DNA of 64,000 bases from Bradysia coprophila (taxonomy: Eukaryota > Arthropoda > Insecta > Diptera > Sciaridae): assembly GCF_014529535.1 (NCBI RefSeq), contig NW_023503423.1:7612473-7676472 (forward strand), given 5' to 3'. The notes under the pieces are model-generated. The model was given only the letters and a program-made list of their open reading frames with translations. It was not told where the DNA came from and searched no databases. Position numbers and translations under genes: made by a program. The number at the start of each line of letters is the position of its first letter. The first letter of the stretch is position 1. Positions 12,919 to 25,406 of this stretch are shown piece after piece.

Positions 12919-14540
12919 CAATGATTGGCCGAAGTTATTGAAATCAAAAACAATCGTTAAAAGTTCAAAATCGAACTGTTTTGTGATAAATGCGAAGTTA
13001 GTCCGTGAGAGAGGTGAGAGATTAAAGTCCGTTAAAGTGGACGCATCCACAATACTCTCTTTTAAATATTCAATTTTAAGTGGAAATGGTGGAAATGTAA
13101 GAAAGTTACAAGTATGTAGCCAGAGAGTCCTGGAGCCACCAGAACGCAGCCTTGTACCTATGTCTTATTGTACTCGTTTGAATGCTGGTATGATGATGAA
13201 ACATAAAAATTCAAAATTTCAAATACCTCTGAGGAGATCACTGGGTCATTTTTTTAATTTAGTCTGCCGCCGATAAATATTTTTCGGATGATATCGGCAC
13301 ACACTTCTAAAAATACCGTAGAACGTCAGCACAGTTTGCAACAGTTGATTTATATCTTACGTCATATGCCAGACTCCAATACCCTCTCTTGCAACCTAAC
13401 TACATTTATTAAGGTGGTAAAAATGCAACGTAACGTTTGCATTTTGCATGAATTAGAATTTAATCTTAAACAAATTTTATTTCACTTCGACGAATGCATC
13501 TTTTTATATATCGAATACCGTTGATTTCCGTCTTATTTTCTTAATAAAATGACTAACTCAATTGACAGCCACACAGCAAACATGAAAACAACAGTGCAAC
13601 AAGTCCTAGTTCTGAAACTGCTTCCTCTATTTACGTGTCTGATTTTTACTTTTTGTAAAGTCACGTTGCCATACAATTTATCCCTGCTCACAGTTAATGG
13701 AACGAATCACCTTTAGTGCTTGTGAATGCAATGGATGCGATGGCTTCATTAAAAATCATTTACGTTATTATGCGAACATTGTGTACATTGAATTATGGAC
13801 TACTCAGAATTCAGACTCGCAATTTCATGCGGGAATTATGAATAAACGAAAATGTTTTTCCACCGTGTTCATTCAAACCGTTAGTGTTGTCACTGTCACA
13901 CAATTTCCCCATTTTCACTTTGCCCCAACGTTTCGAGTTCTATCTCGTTTTAGCATTTCGGGTAGAAAAAGAGTGGTCATATACAGTCAGTCTGTTGCAG
14001 AAGCAACAGTTTGGTATTTATGAGAATATGTAAACGATTTTGATTCCTACGGGAAATGTGGAGATTTTTTTTTTGGTGTTCTTTTTGTTTGTATTTGGTA
14101 CAATGAAAAACTTTTTCATTTAACTGGTTGCCTACAAGAAGAGAATGTGTACGGTGTAACTTTGTTTGGAATTTCGAAAAGCTTTTTGTTGTGATGAAAA
14201 TTTGTGTTAAGTAAAAAGTTTGATGCGACAAATTTCGAAACGAAAAAGTGTATCGGTTACAGGTTCAAAATAGACCATAACATTGTAGATGCTATGAATA
14301 GACTCTTCTAAAAGTTTGAAAAATAGAAGAATATTCGTGCAGGAAAGAAAAGCTTGCTGTGAATTATCTTTCATATTAAGCTTTGGAGCTGTTTTTACTT
14401 GCAACACTACGACTCTTCGTAACCAATGCAAAAATTATATAGCTAGTTCCAGAGCTAAACTTGAAAAGTGATTTACTATTTTCGATTGGTATTATCATGG
14501 CCCTCATAGGTTAGAGACTGTCGGAATAATTTTCTTTGCA
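12919..14540. other. 3' flank of the lectin gene and intergenic DNA
   Basis: The first AATAAA on the plus strand after the lectin stop is at 13543-13548. ORFs at 12878-13276 and 13697-14023 have no domain or splice support. Confidence 0.4.
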
Positions 14541-14548
14541 TTTTTTTT

Positions 14549-14647
14549 CCTCTGTCCACATGTTTATTTAGACATTTGGGGAGTTATTGCATGAGCCGAA
14601 GGAGAATGGTATAACCCCAAGTGTCTAAATAAACATTTGGACAGAGG
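14549..14647. repeat. Fold-back with 33-bp arms
   Basis: Left CCTCTGTCCACATGTTTATT..., right inverse ending AACATTTGGACAGAGG; arms match at about 31 of 33 positions around a 33-bp spacer. It ends about 200 bp from the Sel1-like fragment. Confidence 0.7.
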
Positions 14648-14846
14648 TGAATACGCTATTTTATCTACCGACGGCGAAATAATCGCATTTTTTCGCTGCT
14701 ATTATTTCACCTAGGTAGACAAAAATACTTTCCACAAACCATTACCCACGTATGTTTGGTATCATTAGAAAGAGTAGACCAGCAGAATCGAGGGCTGATT
14801 AGTCTTTCGTTTTTTAGAATAGAAGAATAGAAGTTCTCCGACGTAG

Positions 14847-15164
14847 TCAAATTGTTTCAATTTCTTGTAGCTCTTCATAGCAAACGCCCAGATTGTAGGC
14901 AGCTGATGAATGCGAATGGCTGGTAGCCAATTTAAAATGGGACACAGCCAGGTCATAGCGTTCGGATTGGATGTTAGCAACTCCCAATTGAAATTCGATG
15001 TCGCCAAGTATGTGCAGTAGACTTTGTACTGCGTCGTCGAATGTCTTTGGAGCCTCAACCTGTTGACGATTTGGATCGTTGTTCATTACAATTTGAAACG
15101 ATGCTTGCGTTTGCAACAGGAATAGGAATTCCTGAACTACTATGGGAGACCACTCTTCAATATT
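14847..15164 (-). pseudogene. Sel1/TPR-like repeat gene fragment, possibly DELE1-derived
   Basis: An open frame runs from an AG at 15165-15166 to a stop at 14847-14849. The translation contains a helical repeat of Sel1/TPR type: LGDIEFQLGVANIQSERYDL, then AVSHFKLATSHSHSSAAYNL and GVCYEE. Arrangement and wording resemble the repeat region of DELE1-type mitochondrial stress proteins; that assignment is from memory of the family and is tentative. The frame ends right after the CYE that should begin the next Sel1 turn, and no upstream or downstream exon continuing the repeats was found. The first in-frame ATG is at 15086 (79 aa). I infer a truncated duplicate or pseudogene; it could also be one exon of a gene whose other exons I missed. 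Confidence 0.4.
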
Positions 15165-17592
15165 CTATGTCAAATTATGAAACGTTGACGTTTTAACTGA
15201 TGCATATCTGTAAAAAAAACTATTCGCTGTTTGCTGTAGAACATGCCACACCACAAACACATCGGGTTTTAGCCCCATTTTTAGAAAACAATATTTTTCT
15301 GAGTCTAAATTTGAAATACTCAGGCGAATTGTTTAAAAATATTCTCAGGTTAAGCAAGGGCATAGCACTGCTTGACAGTGCTATGGCAAGGGCCAATGGA
15401 ACTATTTTTGTTGTCATTAAGTATTAAGTATACTTAACTCTAGATTCGGTCCTGTAGAACAAATTTATTGTTTAGTCAGGCGTTCGTCATGCGATCAGTC
15501 ACAAATCATTCGGCCTTTTTTACTACGTTGAGTTTTTTGATGACACACCGCTCCAGAACTAATTTTTATTCCGAATAGTTGTTACAGATAATATCGAAAC
15601 GGTGTCGACTACCAGGAGTACATAAAAATACAACAGACAGTGTATGTACCAATAAGCCTCTCTTCACTTTTATTCTCACAAAAAACGGGCTGCGACTGAC
15701 GTATAATTTATTGTAGTCGACAAATATCCACTTTCTCCCAGCATGCTTGCATCATTCGTATGCAGACAATGTATGACATGAAATGATAAATTTGTTATGA
15801 TCGCCTGATCAAATTTTGATACAAAGTGTCGTTGTCCGCTATAGATTTTGTTCGTTTTCAATCCTGTCGCTTTATTGCGAACGATGAATGTTCAGACATG
15901 AAATAGAATAATTTTAATTTATGGTAATGCGATTTGAAAAACATTGTCACCGTTAGGTCTTGCAGTTTGCAGCTATAATACAATTTTAAAATTCCAAGTT
16001 ACAAGTTATGAGGACCAAAGACCCAAAACGGTGAAGTGCGATTACATCTTTTTGAAATATTGAAAATTTCTAGAAAGAATAGGAGACAGGGCTTGAAAAA
16101 TTGTGATTTTAGCGTGAAGAAATAGTTAGAACGGCTCCTTAATCACTTCGCATTTTCTAACAGCTGGTGGTCTGTGTGTCACCGAATTCTCATTCAATAT
16201 TCCGAAGGTACAAAATTTTATTTTACCTGGAAAACATACTTATTCCATGGGTGGTGTTATCTAATACGCAATATTGGCTATACATATACATTCGGAGCGG
16301 TTACTGAAGTCAGTTGCTGGGCAAAAGACTAACTCAAATGAAATTTTCTGAATAGCTTTTTGAATTGATTCTCAGACCGATTATCAGACCTTTAAGACCC
16401 TCTAGTCCACCTAAAACCCTGTGCCGTTTTTCTGAAGGATTTTCAATGCGGGCTCAGAACCGGAAATAGTAAATTACTGTCCTGCTGGGACATTTTTGTT
16501 GAGGCGTGTGGGAAGGATGTTTTTCGAGCCGAAGACGAGGAATGCATCCAATACGCTACAACAAAAAAATTCCCGGCAAGACAGAGGGATTCTTTTGAAA
16601 AACAGGCATCGGGTAATCTGGCACACGCGATCATAGTATGTGTCTTTTTACTACATGTAACGAAAAGGTAGCATCTACGATGAATTATGTAAAGTTGAAA
16701 TATTTAAGTGCTTATATTGCATCGGAGATGCTACCAAACTTCCGTAAGCTCTACTTCTGAAAGTACATGCAATTACCTTTCATATGACAACCCACACGAC
16801 AATGTACGTTTCGTGTACCTCGAGAAATTTCTGTATGAAAAGTGTGAGTTTTCATTTTTTTTTTTCGGTTGAAAACTTCAACTGTACATATCTCAGTGTG
16901 GATGAATCTTAAGCCCAATAAGACCCTATTTGCCCCGAAAGTACATGCAATTACCCTGTACGGCTCGTCTACCTGGAAAAATTTCTGTAAGAAAAGTCCA
17001 AGTTTTCAGTTTTCGATCACCTCCCACCAGCCACACAAGCTTCGAAGAATTTTTTTGAAAGTGGTTTTAGGTTCTAGGGACCAATACCAATCTAGACACA
17101 TATCGATGGAGTTATGCAATAACCATGTTTAAAAGACATTTTTTAAATGCAAAAGAAATTGGTTTTTGCAAAACACATCAGATATAAAAAAGTCCAATGG
17201 AAAATGCGTCCGATTTCAAGATTCTGTTTTTCAAAAGAATCCCTCAATACGGTATGAGGGAGACGCATTTTCTGGCCACAAGACAACAAAATAATATGAG
17301 GAGGTTGAAGAAAAGAGGTGTTTTTACGACTCTGGATGGGACTTTCCGTAGCCAGTATGACTACTAGTGTATGACTGTGAAAACCCGTATCAGCGGTGTA
17401 ATTGTATCAGTGGACCCATCTGGAAAAACAGCTGATGCAACTCATGAACACAGTTACAGTTAAAGAAATTCATTTCAGTTCAGTTACGTCCAATGTATTT
17501 TGCAGAATTACGCCACGGAACATGTAAAGACAGACGGAGTTTAATTGCAATAAAACGCCTTTAATAAATCCATTGATGATTGTAACATGAAA
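15165..17592. other. Intergenic region with diverged repeats
   Basis: No supported gene. Contains a dispersed repeat (16471-16503), a direct repeat of a GAAAGTACATGCAATTACC-led unit (16758 and 16936, period about 180 bp), and an inverted CAGAAAATGCG pair at 17200-17290. Confidence 0.5.
17560..17565 (-). terminator. Candidate poly(A) signal of RRP12 (ATTAAA)
   Basis: ATTAAA on the minus strand 28 nt after the RRP12 stop codon; a second ATTAAA lies at 17540-17545. No AATAAA is closer. The use of either is inference. Confidence 0.4.
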
Positions 17593-20500
17593 TTATTTTT
17601 GTTTTTTATAAGCTTTTTGAATTCGATTCTTTGAACCAGCTGCAGCACCCTTCCTTGCACCGGCAACAATACCCTTGAATTGTCCAGAACTCTTGGCCCG
17701 TTTTCTGTAAGGTAAATGATGTTGTCAGTTATAACATGAATGCAACAGAATGAAGAGCTGAAGAGCGGTTACAAAGACCTTCGATGACTTACCGCTTGTT
17801 TAGCACATTCCTTGTCAACGGAATGTAAGCATACGGATCCATTTTTCCCTTCTTCTTCATATCACCTTTCGCTTTCTTCGCCTTAAATTCACCACCATAA
17901 ACGGTACTCGCTGATTTTGTGGTTGCCATTGACATTCGAGACATTCCTGTCGCACCAGATTTAACCGATGCCGTTCCCATTGATCTGTGAATACCCTTTC
18001 CGCCGGTAACGTATCGACTGCTAGCCGCACTCGACGCAACACTTCTCAAATCACTAGCTTTACGTTTGCGCGAAGGCATCGCTTCACGATTATCTTCATC
18101 GTCACTGCTATCACTTTCCAGCGAACGTTTATTCGATGCATTTTGCTTGGACGCGTCTCCTTCGCCGTCATCATCCGAGTCGGACATTTGTGCTCCTCGT
18201 GCCGGTGCGGCGATGATGAGCCGACCATCGACAGCCGTTTTGAAGCCGCGATTGATGTCCTTCTCTTTCTTTTTCTTGTCGGTTTCGTTGGATTCTGTGG
18301 TTGTGACCGGTGATGGTTTTGTTGCTGTGGAATGAACGCAAAATGTTGGAATTTATGTTTGTCGTGAAAGCGAGGCGCATCTTAACTTACAAGTGATCTT
18401 TCCAATTGAATTGATGTCCGCCAAATCGACTATGCTGTCAGGATCTTCTTGAATGTAGGTTTCTCTTTGTTTCGATTTCTTCACCGGCTCCTTCTCACCT
18501 TCCATATCGTCATCAAAGTCGGAATCGGAATCAGCTAAAATATCCTGCATGCTGGAAACATAAACGTTGGATGGTTACGTTTCCCTTCCATGGACCATCG
18601 GTGTGGAATAGAAACTTACGTTTGGCTCTTCTTCTCCAGACTACTTATCACATCGTCCTCATCGCTACTATCATTCTTGTCATCGTTCGCCACTTTCTGT
18701 CGCTTCTGTCGACTCATCAATTTCCTGATGTTCTTCAATTTCTTGTGTGTCACCTCATCGTTGCCCGGGACAAGTTTAACAATCTCTTCGGGAGTGAATT
18801 TCTTGCATAATTTCTTCAAAATGTATCCGATGTGAACGCGACAGTACCGTTTCGTATCCGGTACCATTGACGACAGTGACTTGACCTGTGAGCAAGGGTA
18901 GAGATCGTACAAATTGACTTTCGCATTTTCATATGAAAAATTAAACTCACAATCGACGTCAAATGATTGGCGACCAACGGTGATGGTAACACCTTCATGA
19001 ATGTGATCAAAAACACCACAGCCGATTCGACTTCGCTGCGATTCTTTCCGACTAAAAAGGCTAGAATTTGGTCCAGGAGGAATTGCAGTGTGCTGACGGT
19101 CAGGCTGCCGGTGAAATGTGCAACGATTGCTTTGAGTGTAAGAATTGTGTTACTGATGAGAACACTGTCTCCACCAAATCCTGCGCAAACAACGTCGATG
19201 AAATCGTTCAGTTTGTCGTCATTCTGGAAGGGGAAAATGTTTAGAATTTCGGAAGCATGATACACTGACCCTCAGTGCCATGTTGTATCATGGGGTGTCG
19301 TGTCATACCTGATAAATTTCACCAATACGAATGATCAGATTCAGCGCCGTGTTATCCTTTTTGCTCGATCCATGGTTGTATGCTACAATGACTTCAGGTA
19401 TTGTCTTCACAATGAGATCTTCATCCGATGAAACATTCTCCTGTTTGTCTATTAGGAACTTGATGCAACTGAAACGTCGGACAATTTTAGTTTTTTCCTT
19501 TGTTTTACTCCGGAAAAACTTACTTTAATCGGGCAGCTTGTGTTGTGTTGCAAGTAGTTTTCAATGACTGCAGAACCAATTCCTTAATTTGATCAATGTT
19601 GGCCTCGACGAAATCTGTGGCCCCTTCTGTGGTCGTTGTTAAAATGTTCAACATCAATTGATAGGCTTTGCGCTGTTGCTTCTTCAATTTCTCCAACGAT
19701 TTGGCGACCGTTGACTTTTTCGTTTTCCGTTTCAGCACCACCGAAATGAAATCGTCGAACAATTCTTTGAGTTGATCGGACGACTGATAAACCGCCAGTT
19801 TCTCAACGATATCAAATATTGCCTCGGAAGCGAACGAGCCAGCTTCATGCGATTTGTGCGTAGCTTTAGCCACTTCGTATAACTCTGCCAATTTATCGTG
19901 CGGTGTGATCTTCAAATATTCCTCAATCACTTCCATGGTCTTCGTTCGCAGGTCACTCTCATACGTCCCATTCGGTTTGGTCGAATAAATGTTGAACAAA
20001 ATGGGCAGAAAGTTCTTAGCAAATCTTCCCAACACCGTCTTTCCGTCATCATCCACATTGGTCATCAGTTCCTTCAAACCGTCGAGAATTGGTGCTCTCA
20101 AATTGACACTGCTGTTCAACACATTTCCCAAATTCCGTGCAACCAATTTAAAATTGTACATGTCGAGTGGCTTACGGCAGAAGCCCGGAAACAGGCCCCA
20201 CAGTTGACTGCACAACAGTTCGTTGACATGAGCCAGTCGCTTTTCTTCGGTCGTTTGGTATTTCTTCCAGTTCTGATTGCATTTTGCTGCCCACTTGAGG
20301 ATGTGCGAATCGAAGAACTCGAACGTCGACTCCGTGATACCTTCACGCAGCAAAGGTAATAGCCAGGATCGATCTAATGGAGTGGAAAGATCAATAAGCC
20401 AAACTGGAGAGCGAATTGTAACGTAAAGGACTCACCCAACAGCACTTCACCGTCGTCCGAATTGACCAAGGGAATCGCTCGTAAAACATTTTCCGGACCC

Positions 20501-22444
20501 ATTGTAGGAATGGCCGACAGTATCGCATGCTCGATGTGAAGTCGGAACGCACTGTCAGCGTCATACCGACCACCAATTACCGTTAACGGTTCAATCAGTT
20601 CGTTGGCAAAAAACTTTCCAACCGATTCGAAGACAATAGCAAACGTTTGCACGACTTGAGTTGCAACGTGCCCGAATGGAGCACTCAGCGCTTTCGTAAC
20701 TGATTGGATGCATTTCGTGATCGGAATACGATTCGATTCGGCCAGTTGCTGGGTGAAACAAGCCGGCTTGATGCATTCCATAAACAATTCCTTGATGGCG
20801 TTCGAAGTGCCCGTCACGATTTCGTTTCGAGCGTTCATCCACAAATCGGTTGCACAAATGTCCATCAATTTGGGCAACGCGTTGACACACATGGGCACAT
20901 CATGTGATGACAAGCACACATGGGCCTCTTTCACAACGGTTAACCAGGCTAAGATTTGACGCGGATCTAAGCGATCCGGTCGGTATTCGTACAGGACCGT
21001 TATCAATTTACCGATAAGATTGGCCGACAGATTCTTGGACGACGATTTGAATAAGGCGTACAGCGTTTGCATGCAGTTGGTTCGAATCAGGACATTCGTG
21101 GCCGTCATGATTGACAGTAAATTTTCGCAGACCAATTTTATGTCATCCACTTTGAAGCCACTCAATGTTTCGCGGAGCAATCCCAACGTGTGCAGAACGA
21201 TCGTTTGTCCATTCACAACGTTTTCTGGTTTGAACTGTTGTATGGAGAAGGTAGCAATGCGATTGCTAGCAGGGTGGAAGGTGAATTTTTTCGGTACGTC
21301 CTCGACGTCCTCATCGTCATCTGTGGGCAATGTTGACTGCATGAAACTACTGCCATGAATGATCGAAGCGATGGCATGTTGAGCCGATTTTCGTATTTTA
21401 GGTTTCGGGTGCACCACAAATGCCATGATGGCATCGAAATACTCCAACGTCGACGATAATGTCCACAGGGAATATTCTTGAGCCCGTAGTATCGCTGCCA
21501 TACAGCTGATTATCTACGAAAAGAAAAATTACATCCGGGCACGCGAGGTATGCCAAGCAAAGCTTACGCTTCTTAAAACGTTCTGGTTGTCGGTGTCCGC
21601 AAAACGTTTCATCAAATCCATCAGAAGGCTGGCTGTGTCTCCGAATTTCCGCCGTAACACTGCTTCCGGAACAGTTTTGATTCCCATGGCAAGAAGTGAC
21701 ACTGAAGCGATTAATTCGTTATCTTCCTTGGCAGCGTCTAGCGTCTCCATCTGTAATGTGATCGATCATAATTATAACATTGTGCTCGTGCGATCCGAAC
21801 ATCCATACGACATTACCAATGCGAGAAAATACTCGGTGGAGGTCTGACCACCTCCACGTTCTTTTATTACTTCAGTTAGCGCAGCTAGTATAGCCAACAT
21901 CTCTTTGTGTTGAGATGAATCCGACCGGAAGCCGACTAGAAGTCTTAAAAAATTGTCGTTAGCACAAGATCGAATTATCAGTTGAATCAGTTCACTCACT
22001 TGCTAAAAGTCATATTCGTGCAGGCACTGTAATTCGACGCGAATGTCTTGTACGTTTTGAACGTACCCAACTCGGTCATTCCCTCATCCTCACCATCAAA
22101 TTTGAACGATTTCAGACTGCTGGCTATATCATTGACGGTCGGTTCTTCATTGCCAACCGCATAGGAGAGACGAGCATCGTGTTTGTGTACAGCATCGAGA
22201 GTCAACGATCCGGTTTTGTTTTCAGTACTCGGTGCTGGAATGAAGGAAAAAGTCTCGATCGATATCAACTCGAAAGACGAATTTTTTGTGGTATGTTTTT
22301 ACCCAGACTCAAATTCGATTGAAAAAATCGAGACTGCGCTTTGTTTCGATGTTTCCTTTTCTCCGGATTTGAAGTGGCTGATTGGCCGTGTCCCCACAGT
22401 TTGCCTTTACTGTGTCGCTTCAATTTTGATCGGAATTTTCCCAT
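17593..22444 (-). CDS. RRP12: RRP12-like ribosomal RNA processing protein, 12 exons, complete
   Basis: Exons, 5' to 3': 22444-22303, 22234-22000, 21943-21817, 21750-21568, 21513-20436, 20373-19524, 19468-19309, 19223-18951, 18885-18620, 18551-18391, 18324-17793, 17704-17593. Every intron is GT-AG and all phases agree: 4119 nt, 1372 aa, a normal length for the family. The start MGKFRSKLKRHSKGK and the block HKEMLAILAALTEVIKE (about residues 137-153) are typical of RRP12. Residues 170-1100 are alpha-helical HEAT-like repeats with the HPKPKIRKSAQH motif near 257. Acidic/Ser stretches and a KKAKGDMKKKGK-type basic tail follow. In yeast and human, RRP12 is a karyopherin-like nucleolar protein for 18S maturation and pre-ribosome export. 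The start is fixed by homology of the first residues. A minus-strand ATTAAA lies 28 nt past the stop. Confidence 0.95.
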
Positions 22445-22655
22445 TTTCGTTCTTAACAACAAATCTACGAGGATTGATGAAAATCAAATTTTTTTTTGGT
22501 TAGACAACTGTCAGTCAATATCGTTGCACGCACACGTGCTGAAGGTGCTGACAAAAACAAATGCCAGATGACATTTGACATTGTCAAGTCTGTTCACTTT
22601 AATTTTGAACAAAAAAAAGCGCGCGCATTCGAGCAAAGTAAAATGTCGATTTTCA

Positions 22656-22841
22656 CAAGGCTGTATACTTTGGGGAGGTCACGCAGATGCAGATACGCGT
22701 GTTACACACCATGTTTCATACAAAAAATTCACCACGCCATACAAATTCAATTTTGGTGAATTTGTTTGTATGGAAAAGGTGTGTTCTCGCGTATCTAATA
22801 AAATGGCGATCTGCGTGACCTCCCCAAAGTATACAGCCTTG
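22656..22841. mobile_element. hAT-type MITE, copy 1, with 8-bp target duplication
   Basis: Terminal inverted repeats start CAAGGCTGTATACTTTGGGG and end with the inverse. The flanks are GATTTTCA on both sides, a perfect 8-bp duplication as made by hAT transposases. The interior is non-coding. Confidence 0.85.
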
Positions 22842-23194
22842 GATTTTCATACAAAAAATTCACCACTTGTGATGATCAAGGTTCTGAAAGTACAGGTTAA
22901 AACACTTCTGAGTTGAACATGAAGTCACACAGATTTTTACAATTTAGACCCACTTTGTTGAACACACTCATTACAGATTGCCACAGATTTTCATTGAAAG
23001 GTGAGTTTGTTTATATAAAATCGCAATTTTCTCTGCTCCATACGAATTTTGACCTTAGACCATACCTATAGAGTTTACTTTCATTACTAAGACAGTTCTG
23101 AGTTGATCACGAAAGCGGTGAAACCCAAATCTTGACAATTTAGACATGTTTTGTTAAACATCCTCATTACAGATTGTGTGAAATATTCATTACT

Positions 23195-23395
23195 GGGCTC
23201 TTGAAAAGTCATATTATATGCGAAAAAATGTTGTACACCTTTATTCAAAGTAGTTTAATTTTTTTCCGAAATTCAATTTCAGGTCATCAGGTAGTGTCAG
23301 GTTTTATCAGATCATGACCTGAAAAATCAGGTCAGGTCATGTCTAAGTCAATTTTCTTATCAGGTCAACCTGACCTGACCTGTCGTAAGCCTTAT
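23195..23395 (-). repeat. Dispersed AGGTCA-rich repeat, copy 2 (inverted)
   Basis: Inverted homologue of 5246-5440 with the same ends. It carries a perfect AGGTCA-ACC-TGACCT palindrome at 23362-23376 followed by another TGACCT-like half-site. Confidence 0.75.
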
Positions 23396-23637
23396 AACTT
23401 AATGAAGCAATGACAAATTTTTCGGGTGTAGTGACCCAAATGAACCCAATTAATAAACCCCGAGAGTGTTGTAATTTTTATCTTATTTTCTAAACGAACA
23501 GGTTAAGATGGTTAAGACAACCGACGATGACGGAGGCACCGAAATTAAAACGTTCAGTGGATATTTCATGATGCCACCGACTTCGTAATGTGTCACAAAC
23601 ACATATATAAACTAAACTGACTAAACTATAAAAACAC

Positions 23638-23874
23638 CAAGGTTGTAAACTTTTAAGTCATGCAGATTCATACAAAAAATTCACCACGCCATACAAATTC
23701 AATTTTGGTGAATTTGTTTGTATTGTGGTGTGTTCTTGCGCAATGAAAGTATAAACCAGGTATGGTCTGTTCATACAAACCGGAGGACATAGCGATTTCA
23801 TATAAACAAACTCACCTCTCATGAGAGGTCCATACAAAGTTTGACATTCGACCTCCCCAAAGTTTACAGCCTTG
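23638..23874. mobile_element. hAT-type MITE, copy 2
   Basis: Ends CAAGGTTGTAAACTTTTAAG and the inverse of CAAGGCTGTAAACTTTGGGG; flanks AAAAACAC / ACAAACAC (7 of 8). It shares an internal ACAAAAAATTCACCACGCCA block with copy 1. Confidence 0.8.
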
Positions 23875-23893
23875 ACAAACACTGGTAAATTGT

Positions 23894-24121
23894 CAAGGCT
23901 GTAAACTTTGGGGAGGTCACGCAGATACAGGTACGCGGATGACACACCACACTTGATGATAACATGGCGGATTTCCTACAAAAATTCACCTACTGTGATG
24001 ATTGTCATCGCCGTGATGATGTGGCGAATTTTTTTTGTATGTAAAATCATCAGACGTGGTGTGTTCCCGCGTATCTAATAAAATGGCGGTCTGCGTGACC
24101 TCCCCAAAGTTTACAGCCTTG
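23894..24121. mobile_element. hAT-type MITE, copy 3
   Basis: Ends CAAGGCTGTAAACTTTGGGG and its inverse. The flanks share GTAAATT with an offset of two bases. It sits 19 bp from copy 2. Confidence 0.8.
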
Positions 24122-24245
24122 GTAAATTATAACCACTATAGGTTTTTCTTCCAAGGTGAAATGAAATGTCAAACCATAGAGATATAACTTCAACATAATT
24201 AACAATGCAATCGTCAAAATAACAAAGAAAAATAAGTTGTGGTTA

Positions 24246-24472
24246 CAGTTTGTTCATGTCATTTTACACAGTTTTAGATATGTCAGAGTTTTAAATGTAC
24301 CCAGTCAATTAAGTTCTTCCCAAATTATGAATTTTTGGCGCAAAATTTAAAATTTCTATCGAGAATTCAAATATTGCGCATTTTGGGAAGAACTTAATTG
24401 ACTGGGTACATTAAAAACTCTGACATATCGACAATCTTTAGAAACTGTGTAAAAATGAAATGAACAAACTGT
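24246..24472. mobile_element. Long fold-back element
   Basis: Arms of about 85 bp: left CAGTTTGTTCATGTCATTTT..., containing ACCCAGTCAATTAAGTTCTT; the right arm is its inverse, ending GAACAAACTG. Non-coding interior of about 55 bp. Confidence 0.8.
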
Positions 24473-24634
24473 ATGGTTCTTTGGATGACATCGGTTCGTA
24501 TTCGGTTAGTTTGTTTGTTAGGCTTAACCGTTACTTGAAACAGAAAGAACAAGTTAAGACACCTCTGACCGATATTTCTCTGTGGCGCCGTCTATGTTTA
24601 TGAAAATTTATAAGACTCAACTTAACAAAAATAA

Positions 24635-24832
24635 TAGTTATTTGTGTATCTGTTTTGGACGATTGTTTTTAGGCAATTTCGCGAGTTGTGGCCCGAACGA
24701 AGTGAGGGCTACATGCGAAAGTGCCTAAAATCAATCGTCCAAAACAGATACTCAAAAAATTTTTCATGTAAGGGGTCGAAAACCCGAGAAAAATCTCGAA
24801 ACTCCCTCATTTTCGGCCCCGACACATGAAAA
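24635..24832. mobile_element. TAGTTATTTGTG-family element, copy 1
   Basis: Starts TAGTTATTTGTGTATCTGTT. An inner inverse of the TATCTGTTTTGGACGATTG block follows, then a second hairpin around GGGGTCGAAAACCCGAG and CTCATTTTCGGCCCC. The same modules recur at 25407-25718. Confidence 0.75.
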
Positions 24833-25232
24833 ATAAATTTAAATTATTTTGTTCAAGTTGAATTTTAACACAATTTGTAATGAGTTCGTTTGACAAAGTT
24901 GGTGTCATCCGCCTAAGTGTTTTATAACCTGTTCTTTCAGAACCTTGACTTGGAAGAAACCAAGGTAAATATAGTGAGGAGGTGGCACGAAAGTTCGATA
25001 CAAACGCCATCTCATCCCTTCGTTGAAAGCAAAAAATGGAATAGAAAGTCGGGCCATCTGTTGTGAGATAGCGAAAATATTTTTATATAAAAATAAAAAC
25101 AATTTAACAAATGAAATTACTGTAAACATACATTCACTTGCTCACAAAACATTTGGCTATCGTCAACACAACACTACACTCAATGCGTACTTTCAATCAA
25201 GTGAACATGTGTTTTCGAGACATATGAGGACC

Positions 25233-25333
25233 TAAAGTAAAATGATGACAGTGACATTTACTTTCGGCCCGCAAATACGCAAGCCCACGGGGCGAAAGTA
25301 AAATGATGACAGTGACATTTACTTTCGGCCCAA
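25233..25333 (+). repeat. Two 38-bp direct repeats with internal palindromes
   Basis: AAAGTAAAATGATGACAGTG followed by ACATTTACTTTCGGCCC occurs at about 25234 and again at about 25297. Each unit can fold through AAAGTAAA / TTTACTTT. Confidence 0.7.
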
Positions 25334-25406
25334 GGCCTGAATTTTTTTACTTTCGGTCACCATTTGAGGACCAAAAATACAAACTTTCGCAGTATTTGGC
25401 ATAAAA

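Noticed and set aside
12878-13276. 132-codon ORF overlapping the lectin 3' end
   Set aside because: Different frame from the lectin and no homology; a shadow extending into the 3' flank.
17987-21358. Several 70-150 codon plus-strand ORFs across RRP12
   Set aside because: They lie antisense to the intact, phase-consistent RRP12 exons.
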